A stretch of DNA of 21,261 nucleotides from Bacillota bacterium. GTDB lineage: Bacteria; Bacillota_C; Negativicutes; CTSoil-072. Of the stretch, positions 1 to 6,643 are shown piece by piece. The notes beneath the pieces were generated by a model. The model searched no databases and was not told the DNA's origin. It was given only the letters and a program-made list of their open reading frames with translations. A program made the translations under genes and the position numbers. Position 1 is the first letter of the stretch; each line of letters begins with the position of its first letter. Where the stretch lies: positions 1-21,261 of the forward strand of contig JAGFXW010000065.1 in NCBI GenBank assembly GCA_017861495.1. The letters run 5' to 3'.

Positions 1-73
1 ATTTTCGTTTTAAATAGGCGTGAGCTGCCGCTTTGTTCACCATTTTAGCCCCGTTTAATCGAATTTCTTTCAT
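1..73 (-). CDS. Barstar-like ribonuclease inhibitor (5' end only, runs off the window)
   Basis: Only the first 24 codons are inside the window, reading MKEIRLNGAKMVNKAAAHAY and onward. The opening resembles barstar, which starts K-K-A-V-I-N-G-E-Q and continues into a first helix. The gene begins 11 bases after the barnase stop codon, and its ribosome binding site (AGGGGG, overlapping that stop) suggests translational coupling. The family binds barnase-type RNases one to one and blocks the active site in the cytoplasm, which protects the producing cell. The identification leans heavily on the neighbouring barnase gene, because the visible fragment is too short to show the acidic inhibitory helix. 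The ATG at 71-73 is the only sensible start. Confidence 0.7.
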   Translation of the reverse strand, partial: MKEIRLNGAKMVNKAAAHAYLKRK

Positions 74-84
74 CTGTTTTCCCC

Positions 85-588
85 CTAGTATAACCGTTTA
101 AAAGTTTTATAGTGATCGTCCGTATAGAAAATAAGCCCGTCGTTGGAATAGATAATGCGCTTAGCGCCGCGATATCCTCCGTAAAATTCGATGTCGCACT
201 CATAATATTGACGCCCGTTTGCTTTTGGCAATAGCCCTTCCATATTGCCAAAACGATCGCCGCCAATCGATTTTTGACTGGTTACCTGCCAAAGGTTCCC
301 CTTCGAATTATCCCATCCCAGCTTTTGCGCCTCAGCCTTGGTGATATAGTTAGGCGGCAGCGTGTGAAATTCGAAAATATATGCCGCCACTTCGTCCCGT
401 GTTGAATAACTTTCTCCCTTTTTTACTGGAACGGGATTGGCCGCTTGCTCCTTCGGACTAGATATATTCGAACCTGGTCTTTCCGACGGGCTGTTTATTG
501 AAGTTGCTCCACACCCGGCCAGGCTTATAAAAAGAAAAACAGTCCATAGTATCAACAAGCATTTCTTCCAACCGCTAATTTTACGCAT
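85..588 (-). CDS. Barnase-family ribonuclease with lipoprotein signal peptide
   Basis: The 167-residue protein aligns without gaps to mature barnase over its C-terminal ~100 residues. Using barnase numbering, the catalytic set is present: Lys27 (K84 here), Glu73 (E130), Arg83 (R140), Arg87 (R144) and His102 (H159, in DDHYKTF). The SIGGD segment and Glu60 (E117) are also kept. Arg59, which contacts guanine and barstar, is Met116. The N-terminus has a basic head, a hydrophobic core and a lipobox (LAGC, Cys26), then a Ser/Pro-rich linker of about 35 residues, so the enzyme is probably a membrane-anchored lipoprotein rather than a freely secreted RNase. The start at 588 is chosen because AGGGAG lies 7 bases upstream and the signal peptide begins there; an in-frame ATG at 630 would add a non-signal-like head. 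It is followed by the barstar-like gene. Expected role: cleavage of RNA, with preference after guanosine. Confidence 0.9.
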   Translation of the reverse strand: MRKISGWKKCLLILWTVFLFISLAGCGATSINSPSERPGSNISSPKEQAANPVPVKKGESYSTRDEVAAYIFEFHTLPPNYITKAEAQKLGWDNSKGNLWQVTSQKSIGGDRFGNMEGLLPKANGRQYYECDIEFYGGYRGAKRIIYSNDGLIFYTDDHYKTFKRLY

Positions 589-671
589 TTCTTTTCTCCC
601 TAAATTATTTGTATCTTTCCTGCAGTGCATGCTTTCATCCCGCCTCGGTTTCCTATGCTCAATTGCAAATT

Positions 672-707
672 AATAAATACTGCCGCCATAAGCCGACAGT
701 ATTTATT
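672..707. terminator. Hairpin between DUF3006 gene and barnase gene
   Basis: Inverted repeat AATAAATACTG / CAGTATTTATT with a 14-base spacer that can pair further on the inside (the stem top on the minus strand is CTGTCGG / GGCGGCAG-like). It lies 54 bases after the DUF3006 stop, on the path of minus-strand transcription, and upstream of the barnase start. The A/T-rich outer arms provide a U-rich tail in either direction, so it could work as a terminator for the DUF3006 gene. Confidence 0.5.
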
Positions 708-761
708 TCACGCTAAAACAAGGATCCATCCTCTCTCATCCCGTTAACTTAAGGACAAAAG

Positions 762-1088
762 CTATCTATGTTGCGCATTTACTATTGTTTTCAACAGTTC
801 CATAACATCGTCTCTGATCCGCTCCGCGGCCGGCTTATCAATTACCCATCTGCCGGTAACAACGTCACCCTCTTTTGCCTCTTGGGGCAATTGGTTTCTG
901 GGCATATGGAAAGTAGAGCAGTCTTCCCGTTCCAATATTGCAAAATCTTCTTCAAAACGATCGATCGTATATCTCTTTTCCAGGTTTTGATCTTCCTTCT
1001 CCGCGGCTGCAAGATAATGGAACGGAAACCCAATAAAAACAACAACCAAAATACCTATGGCGAATCCCAATGTTTTTTTCGAAAACAT
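762..1088 (-). CDS. DUF3006-domain protein with N-terminal membrane segment
   Basis: This is a 108-residue protein. Residues about 39-103 match the DUF3006 pattern: YTIDRFEEDFAILERED, then a short strand with the PR..LP motif (MPRNQLPQEAKEGDVV), and a C-terminal helix ending the domain. Ordinary DUF3006 proteins are about 70 residues and cytoplasmic, often encoded beside ComEC-like metallo-beta-lactamase proteins. Here residues 7-28 form a hydrophobic segment followed by AAA, so the domain is either anchored in the membrane with its C-terminus outside or exported after signal cleavage. The start at 1088 has GAGGTGAAGG a few bases upstream. It is transcribed toward the barnase gene but separated from it by a hairpin, so it is probably not in that operon. 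The biochemical role of the domain is unknown. Confidence 0.75.
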   Translation of the reverse strand: MFSKKTLGFAIGILVVVFIGFPFHYLAAAEKEDQNLEKRYTIDRFEEDFAILEREDCSTFHMPRNQLPQEAKEGDVVTGRWVIDKPAAERIRDDVMELLKTIVNAQHR

Positions 1089-1264
1089 TCATCCTTCACC
1101 TCAATCCTTGCGGCCGCTTAACAATGACCATTTGTCCTTTGTAGTATTATCTTACCATTATCTCTCCCCGACTGTCAGTAAAAAATTGCAATTGTCAAAT
1201 TATTCTGTTTTTATTGGTGCTTGTCACGGAAGTGGTTTCAGGGAGACGGCAGTTATTTTCTTTC

Positions 1265-1294
1265 TTGCCAATTCCTTTCATGCAGTGCTACACT
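1265..1294 (+). promoter_or_regulatory. Possible sigma-70 type promoter for recD2
   Basis: TTGCCA at 1265-1270 and TACACT at 1289-1294 are separated by 18 bases and lie about 50 bases upstream of the recD2 start. Both boxes match consensus only partly, so this is a tentative call. The gap between the divergent DUF3006 and recD2 starts is 254 bases and holds nothing else I can identify. Confidence 0.3.
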
Positions 1295-1342
1295 TTTTAC
1301 AGAGTATAAGTTCATTCCCATCAGAATTGGAGCAACAAAAAT

Positions 1343-3535
1343 ATGGCAACGATAACTCCTTCAACCCCTACCCCCGAAACCAATATTCATCTTAGCGGCA
1401 CCGTGGAGCGCGTCACCTACCATAATTCCGATAACGGCTTCTGTGTCCTGCGGGTGAAAGCCAAAGGCCACCGCGATATAATCACCGTTGTGGGTCATGC
1501 GTCGGCAATCGCCAGCGGTGAGTTCATTGAGGCTACCGGCGCTTGGAAAAACGACACGCAATACGGCCTGCAATTGGCTGCCGCTTCGTTAAAGGTAACG
1601 CCGCCAACCAGTTTGGAGGGCATCCAGAAATATTTAGCCTCCGGCTTGATCAAAGGCATCGGACCCGTATATGGGGAACGCCTGGTTGCCGCGTTTGGTT
1701 TGGACGTATTTCATATCATTGAGAACGAACCGCGACGCTTGCAAGAAGTCGAAGGAATCGGGAAAGTGCGAAGAAATAAAATCGTAAAGGGCTGGGAAAC
1801 GCAAAAAAAGATCAAGGAAATTATGCTTTTTCTGTATGCCAACGGCGTCGGCACCTCCAAAGCGGTGCGGATCTATAAAACATACAGGGACCAGGCGATC
1901 CCGCTGATTCAAGAAAATCCCTACCGGTTGGCCCAAGATATCTTCGGCATCGGATTTCTCACGGCCGATGCCATCGCGCAAAAAATGGGCATGGAAAAAG
2001 GTTCATTATTGCGCGCCAAAGCAGGCCTCCGCCATGCTTTATTTGAGGAAGTGGGCAACGGCAACTGCGGATACCCCAAAAACCAGTTGATCCCACAAGC
2101 AGCAGAACTATTGGATATCCCTGTAGAAATCATCGAAACAGCGATCGAGGAAGAACTTCGCCAGCAAGGCATCATCGTTGATACGATCGGAACAGAAGAA
2201 TGTTTGTTTATCCCCAGCTTGTATTATTACGAAAAATCGATCGCCGAAAGAATTCATACGCTTTCGCAAGGAGCGCCTTCCTGGGGTGTTATCAACACCG
2301 ACACCGCGATCCCTTGGGTGGAAAAGAAGTTGTCCATTAACTTGGCCGAAAATCAAAAAAAGGCCGTTACGGCGGCCCTCAGCTCGAAGTTCATGGTGAT
2401 TACCGGTGGCCCGGGTGTAGGAAAAACGACCATTGTCAATTCCATTCTTACCATTTTAGCGGCCAAGAGGGTGCAGATCTTACTGGCTGCCCCGACCGGG
2501 CGGGCTGCGAAACGCTTGACGGAATCGACCGGCTTAGAGGCCAAAACACTGCACCGCCTGTTGGAATTCGATCCTATGGAGCGACGGTTTAAAAGGGATA
2601 GCAATAACCCGCTCGAGTGTAATTTACTCGTCATCGACGAAAGTTCGATGGTCGACGCCCAATTAATGTATTCCGTATCAAAAGCGGTTCCGATGGAAGC
2701 GTCCGTCATCTTAGTCGGGGATGTCAACCAATTGCCTTCTGTCGGCGCCGGACAGATACTCGCGGATATTATTAGCTCACAAACCATCCCGGTTGTCACC
2801 TTGACGGAGATCTTCCGGCAAGCGAAAACCAGCAAAATCATCACCAATGCCCACGCCATTAACAGTGGAGACATGCCCGACCTTTCCAACCAGCTTGATG
2901 GCGACTTCTTTTTTGTCCCTTCAGAAACACCGGAAGATGCAGTCCAAAAAATTGTCCATATTGTCAAAGACCGTATTCCCCGGCGCTGGCGCTATCATCC
3001 CATCCATGACATTCAAGTCCTCTGCCCGGCCAACATCGGCGGTATCGGGGCAAAATCATTAAATGTCGAACTGCAAAAAGCGCTCAATCCGTCTGCAGCA
3101 GAAAAAGTGGAGCGTTTCGGCACCACCTTTGCAACCGGCGATAAAGTGATGCAAGTGGAAAACAACTACGACAAAGAGGTCTTCAACGGCGATGTCGGTT
3201 TCATCAAAACCATCAGTTCCGACGACAAAGAACTGGTTATTTCCTTCGACGACAGGGATATTGTCTACGATTTCGATGATTTAGACGAGGTGGTTCTTGC
3301 TTACGCTTGCACAATCCATAAAAGCCAGGGCTCCGAATACACAGCCGTGGTCATTCCGGTCATGACGCAGCATTTTATGATGCTGCAGCGCAATCTCATC
3401 TATACCGGCGTAACCAGAGGTAAAAAATTGGTGATCCTCGTCGGGCAAAAGAAGGCCTTGAGCATTGCCGTCCAAGGCAAAAAACAAAACAAACCGCGTT
3501 TTTCCAAACTCAAAGAATGGCTTATGGCAACATAA
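1343..3535 (+). CDS. recD2: RecD-like ATP-dependent DNA helicase, RecD2 family
   Basis: The protein has 730 residues, the usual size for RecD2. In order it carries an N-terminal OB-like domain (HLSGTVERVTYHNSDNGFCV), helix-hairpin-helix repeats (IKGIGPVYGERL, VEGIGKVRRNKI, and an IFGIGFLTADAIA segment), then the SF1 helicase core. Walker A is GGPGVGKTT near residue 355, Walker B is VIDESSMVD near residue 430, the Q-rich GDVNQLPSVGAG motif follows, and the C-terminal UvrD-like segment ends in the YTGVTRGKKLVIL motif near residue 690. The family unwinds DNA 5' to 3' and works without RecBC in Gram-positive bacteria, with roles in replication-fork and repair processes. TTGGAG lies 10 bases before the ATG. 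The gene stands alone, and its stop codon is followed at once by a long palindrome. Confidence 0.95.
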   Translation: MATITPSTPTPETNIHLSGTVERVTYHNSDNGFCVLRVKAKGHRDIITVVGHASAIASGEFIEATGAWKNDTQYGLQLAAASLKVTPPTSLEGIQKYLASGLIKGIGPVYGERLVAAFGLDVFHIIENEPRRLQEVEGIGKVRRNKIVKGWETQKKIKEIMLFLYANGVGTSKAVRIYKTYRDQAIPLIQENPYRLAQDIFGIGFLTADAIAQKMGMEKGSLLRAKAGLRHALFEEVGNGNCGYPKNQLIPQAAELLDIPVEIIETAIEEELRQQGIIVDTIGTEECLFIPSLYYYEKSIAERIHTLSQGAPSWGVINTDTAIPWVEKKLSINLAENQKKAVTAALSSKFMVITGGPGVGKTTIVNSILTILAAKRVQILLAAPTGRAAKRLTESTGLEAKTLHRLLEFDPMERRFKRDSNNPLECNLLVIDESSMVDAQLMYSVSKAVPMEASVILVGDVNQLPSVGAGQILADIISSQTIPVVTLTEIFRQAKTSKIITNAHAINSGDMPDLSNQLDGDFFFVPSETPEDAVQKIVHIVKDRIPRRWRYHPIHDIQVLCPANIGGIGAKSLNVELQKALNPSAAEKVERFGTTFATGDKVMQVENNYDKEVFNGDVGFIKTISSDDKELVISFDDRDIVYDFDDLDEVVLAYACTIHKSQGSEYTAVVIPVMTQHFMMLQRNLIYTGVTRGKKLVILVGQKKALSIAVQGKKQNKPRFSKLKEWLMAT

Positions 3536-3604
3536 AACGGGGGGCAGGCTTGACGTATTGCGTTATTTCGAAAATAACGCAATACGTCAAGCCTGCCCCC
3601 CGTT
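3536..3604. repeat. 69-nt near-perfect palindrome (REP-like hairpin) abutting recD2
   Basis: The two 33-base arms (3536-3568 and 3572-3604) are perfectly complementary around a CGA loop. The outer part is G-rich on the left (AACGGGGGGCAGGCTTGAC) and C-rich on the right. It begins on the base after the recD2 TAA and ends 14 bases before the convergent FliK-like gene stops. It lacks a U-run after a G/C stem, so it is not a typical intrinsic terminator, although it would stall transcription from both sides. The length, perfect symmetry and gene-end position resemble REP elements spread by REP-associated tyrosine transposases (RAYT); that assignment is inference. Confidence 0.8.
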
Positions 3605-3618
3605 ACCTACCTCAATCG

Positions 3619-4752
3619 TCATTGCCGGCCACTGATATTAATTGTTGCCAAGTTAATTGGCGCATCCGACAAACCTTGCTCGATATCAGGGATATACTCT
3701 TTAAATTCATCCGCCGCCGTATTATTCGCAAAACCAACTTTTACGTCCAGTTGGTTATCTCCGTACAAATGGAATACTATATCAACAATACCAATGTTTT
3801 CTGTCCCTACGCAAAACCGCATCCACGTTTCTTTTCCCTGTATCGCTCCGGTGGAATCTTCACGTTCGTCTTGACAATAAACATGTACATACGCCGGATA
3901 AGGCGTCTTGCCAGGCTCGAGATACAGAGGAAAAGCAAACGTTGCAACCGCATTTTCTTTCGGGGTAAACGAACCTTTAAGCGGTTCAAAATCATTCATC
4001 ATCTCAGCAATCTTTCTGATCGTCTGAGCGCTCTCCTGCAACACTTTTTCCGGCAATATTTTCACGGCATCAGCCAGTTCAGCAACCTTACTATTGTTTT
4101 TTCCCATTACGGTGGTTTTTTCCAGCCGATCGACAAAAACCATTAATTCTTCGGCTCTTCCGCGCGGCGTTTCTCCTGTTGATGGTTGCGATTGCTTATC
4201 CGTCGTCATTGTCTGGACAACTTGCTGGATCTCTGGCGGTAATAAATCCGTTAATTCCTGCACCAGGGATTGGTTGCCGGCAACCATCGCGTTTACAATG
4301 TTTTTGATTATGGGTACACTGTTTTTCAAATTATCCGCCGACACATTGCTTAGTTGTTTAAAAATCGCATCCTGCGGCAATTTCTCAGCAGACAATTGAT
4401 CAGCTAACGCGGTTAAATCGCTGCTAATCGTTTTGGGTATTTTCACCATAGCAACAACACCCTCCTGGATTATGCCTTGCCCGGGTTGTGCGTCAGCAAA
4501 AATTTGATCCACTAAAGTTTGAACTTCGGCCGGCAAAGAACGGACCAACCCATTTTGTTCCTTAACCACATTCATGAGCTTATTCATTATATTTTGCATG
4601 GGAAATTCAGTCGCAGAAAGCGTAGTTGCCGGAATTTCAGACGGCGTCTTTGCCGCAACATTCGCCGTTACAGAAATCTGCGACTCGGTTCGGTTGCTTA
4701 GCATATCCAGAAGGATTTTAATGCCAAAATTACTTATATTCAAATCCATCAC
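3619..4752 (-). CDS. Orphan protein with flagellar hook-length control (FliK) C-terminal-like domain
   Basis: The protein has 377 residues. Most of the first 250 are low-complexity helical sequence rich in Ala, Leu, Gln, Thr and Val without recognisable motifs. The last ~100 residues resemble the FliK C-terminal domain: a W-M-R-F strand, then NIGIVDIVFHLYGDNQLDVKVGF, a short AADEFKEYIPDI helix, and a final INLATINIS strand. FliK measures hook length and switches export specificity of the flagellar type III system. No flagellar gene is nearby, so the actual role is uncertain. The first codon at 4752 is GTG, followed directly by ATG at 4749. GGAG lies only 0-2 bases from either start, which is abnormally close, so the true start is unclear. 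An imperfect palindrome sits just upstream. Confidence 0.6.
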   Translation of the reverse strand: MMDLNISNFGIKILLDMLSNRTESQISVTANVAAKTPSEIPATTLSATEFPMQNIMNKLMNVVKEQNGLVRSLPAEVQTLVDQIFADAQPGQGIIQEGVVAMVKIPKTISSDLTALADQLSAEKLPQDAIFKQLSNVSADNLKNSVPIIKNIVNAMVAGNQSLVQELTDLLPPEIQQVVQTMTTDKQSQPSTGETPRGRAEELMVFVDRLEKTTVMGKNNSKVAELADAVKILPEKVLQESAQTIRKIAEMMNDFEPLKGSFTPKENAVATFAFPLYLEPGKTPYPAYVHVYCQDEREDSTGAIQGKETWMRFCVGTENIGIVDIVFHLYGDNQLDVKVGFANNTAADEFKEYIPDIEQGLSDAPINLATINISGRQ

Positions 4753-4755
4753 TCC

Positions 4756-4780
4756 AAAACAACATTAACAATGATGTTTT
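4756..4780. promoter_or_regulatory. Imperfect palindrome upstream of the FliK-like gene
   Basis: AAAACA-a-CATT-aac-AATG-a-TGTTTT pairs as 6 + 4 base pairs with one A/A mismatch and a 3-base centre. It lies directly before the GGAG of the FliK-like gene, so it could be an operator or an mRNA hairpin next to the ribosome binding site. It could also be chance AT-rich symmetry. Confidence 0.35.
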
Positions 4781-4914
4781 GTTCGACAACAAGCACTGAA
4801 AAACCTTGCCTTTTCATCGGTCTTTTCACTGTACGAATCTCGTTTCCTTACCGACTTTTCCAATTTCTTATCGATCTAAAATACAAAGTCCGATTACATC
4901 AAGAGCATTTTTTA

Positions 4915-4943
4915 TTGTAAACCGCATGATCAATCGCTATACT
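4915..4943 (+). promoter_or_regulatory. Sigma-70 type promoter for the persulfide dioxygenase gene
   Basis: TTGTAA (4915-4920) and TATACT (4938-4943) are spaced by exactly 17 bases. Transcription would start near 4950 and give a leader of about 140 bases before the ATG at 5090. Confidence 0.55.
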
Positions 4944-5033
4944 AAAATTGTAAATATTTCAATTTTATGATCCTTCGGAACTAATTTTATAGAAATTGAT
5001 GTGACCGCTGCAATCACTGCGGACATCTTTTTG

Positions 5034-5089
5034 CTTCTCGTTTCCGTATAGTCCGGACTGAAAGTTATAAACCACGAGGAGGCATGACT
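5034..5089 (+). promoter_or_regulatory. Ribosome binding site deciding the start of the dioxygenase gene, with a possible pairing partner
   Basis: CGAGGAGG (5075-5082) is 1 base from the ATG at 5084 and 7 bases from the ATG at 5090, so the second ATG is the likely start. CTTCTCG at 5034-5040 can pair with CGAGGAG at 5075-5081 (seven pairs, one G-U), which could partly mask the site. The palindrome AGTCCGGACT (5050-5059) lies in the loop. The masking is a weak inference. Confidence 0.4.
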
Positions 5090-6493
5090 ATGGAATTTAA
5101 GCAAATTTACACTCCGGGACTTGCCCACTGCTCTTATGTCATCGGAGGAAAAAACGCCTGTTTTGTTATCGACCCGGCCAGAGAGGTCGCTCAGTACATT
5201 GCGATTGCGAATTCCTGGGGACTTCCTATTAAGGGAATCATCGAGACCCATCTTCACGCCGATTTTGTGTCAGGCCATATAGAACTTAGGGAACGGACGG
5301 GGGCAACTATCTATATTTCAGATAAGGCAAATGCACAGTTCCCTCATTATGCTGTACACGACGAAGAAGAAATTCTCTTGGATACCCTTCTTATAAAAAT
5401 GCTGGATACGCCGGGACATACTCCTGAGAGCTCGGTCTTTCTCGTATCCGACCTCGAAAGAGGCAAGGAGCCGGCACTTGCTTTTACCGGCGATACACTT
5501 ATGGTCGGAGATGCCGGACGGCCCGACCTTTTTCCGGACATCAAAGAGGAACTGGCTGCAAAACTCTATCGAAGTCTTCGTCGGCTGGAACAGCTCGGAG
5601 ACAATATCGAAATGTATCCAGCGCATGGCGCAGGTTCTTTCTGCGGCAAATCCCTTTCCTCCAAGCTTTCGTCGACAATCGGAACGGAAAAAATGCACAA
5701 TCCCGCTCTGTTGAAACACCCGGAAGAGGCATTTATCCATAATTTCTTGGAAGGAATGCCGGAAGCTCCCGACCATTTTTCACACTGCTCGGCAATAAAC
5801 CGAAAAGGCGCTCCTGCTGTCTCCAAGTTAATGAAGCCGGTTGGCTATGCACCGGCGGAATTTTTAGAACTCAGCCTTGCCGGCTATGTCGTCGTTGATA
5901 CCCGCGACCAACTGGCTTTTGGAGGCGCACATATTCCGGGCGCTTTCGGGCTAAGCCTTAAGGGCAACTTTGCAACCTTTGCGGGCTGGGTGCTTCCGCC
6001 AGACAAGCCATTGCTTTTGGTTCTTGAAGATAAAAACGATATGCCCGTCGTTTTAAAGGCCCTTTACAGCGTTGGCCTCGATCATGTCGCAGGCTATCTC
6101 GAAGGCGGCATGCTTGCCTATGCCGCAAGCGGATTGGAAACAGCCAGACTCGAGAGCATCTCCGTCACCGAGGCAAAAGAGCGCTATGAAAAAGGAGAAA
6201 TTCTTCTTGTCGACACAAGACTGAAAAGCGAGTGGGAACTCGGGCATATACAATGTACGGCCCATATTCCCGCGCCCGATGTACGCAAAAGATATAAAGA
6301 TCTTATTGGAAATATCCCCGTAGCCTTTATCTGCAACACAGGAAACCGATCACTTCTCGCGAGCAGCCTTATGCTGAATCTAAGCGGCATAAAAAACGTC
6401 ATCAATGTCATTGGAGGCACAACAGCCTGGACAAATCTCGGTCTTCCGACCGTTGGCACGGGAGATGAGCCTTGTGAACTTCCGGTTCACTGA
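5090..6493 (+). CDS. CstB-like persulfide dioxygenase: MBL-fold domain plus two rhodanese domains
   Basis: The protein has 467 residues. Residues 1-240 form a metallo-beta-lactamase fold of the ETHE1/persulfide dioxygenase type: THLHADFVSGH (metal ligands H54 and H56), H110 in DTPGHTPES, D135 in TGDTLMVGDAGRPD, and H179 in PAHGAG. Residues about 255-350 form a rhodanese-like domain with no active-site cysteine. Residues about 357-455 form a second rhodanese domain with the active loop CNTGNRS (C415). This order, dioxygenase then inactive then active rhodanese, is that of CstB, which oxidises low-molecular-weight persulfides and makes thiosulfate. The start at 5090 is preferred over 5084 on ribosome binding site spacing. 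It is a single-gene unit with its own promoter and terminator. It probably protects against reactive sulfur species; oxygen use in an otherwise anaerobic-looking organism is notable. Confidence 0.88.
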   Translation: MEFKQIYTPGLAHCSYVIGGKNACFVIDPAREVAQYIAIANSWGLPIKGIIETHLHADFVSGHIELRERTGATIYISDKANAQFPHYAVHDEEEILLDTLLIKMLDTPGHTPESSVFLVSDLERGKEPALAFTGDTLMVGDAGRPDLFPDIKEELAAKLYRSLRRLEQLGDNIEMYPAHGAGSFCGKSLSSKLSSTIGTEKMHNPALLKHPEEAFIHNFLEGMPEAPDHFSHCSAINRKGAPAVSKLMKPVGYAPAEFLELSLAGYVVVDTRDQLAFGGAHIPGAFGLSLKGNFATFAGWVLPPDKPLLLVLEDKNDMPVVLKALYSVGLDHVAGYLEGGMLAYAASGLETARLESISVTEAKERYEKGEILLVDTRLKSEWELGHIQCTAHIPAPDVRKRYKDLIGNIPVAFICNTGNRSLLASSLMLNLSGIKNVINVIGGTTAWTNLGLPTVGTGDEPCELPVH

Positions 6494-6565
6494 ACTTGGT
6501 CCGCAGCGGCATAGTTGAAAAAATTTCAAAATTCGAGATATGCATGACGCTACCCTCTAATTACT

Positions 6566-6614
6566 GCAAAATAATGAAAAGCACCTCGCGAAGAGGTGCT
6601 TTTCATTATTTTGC
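6566..6614. terminator. Bidirectional intrinsic terminator
   Basis: Perfect 22-base arms (6566-6587 and 6593-6614) surround the loop GCGAA. The core GCACCTC/GAGGTGC is flanked by A-rich sequence on the left and T-rich sequence on the right, so a U-rich tail follows the G/C stem in both directions. It sits between the convergent dioxygenase gene and rsgA and serves both. Confidence 0.9.
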
Positions 6615-6643
6615 GCGAACATGGCTGTTCTTTTCGTAACGAA

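Larger units (their letters stand above)
4753..5089. other. 337-base divergent intergenic region
   Basis: This gap separates two divergent genes. It holds the palindrome at 4756-4780, the likely promoter of the persulfide dioxygenase gene (4915-4943) and that gene's leader of about 140 bases. I saw no convincing promoter for the FliK-like gene. A partial sigma-28-like CGATAA on the minus strand has no matching upstream box. No open reading frame of note is present. Confidence 0.7.

Noticed and set aside
2353..2967. Minus-strand open frame of 204 codons inside recD2
   Set aside because: It is fully antisense to the conserved helicase core, so it is a shadow of that coding sequence.
3517..4146. 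Plus-strand open frame of 209 codons
   Set aside because: It runs through the palindrome and antisense to the FliK-like gene, has basic, low-complexity composition and no ribosome binding site or recognisable domain.
4781..4900. Sigma-28 promoter for the FliK-like gene
   Set aside because: A CGATAA resembling the -10 box is present on the minus strand but no TAAA lies at the required 15-16 base spacing.
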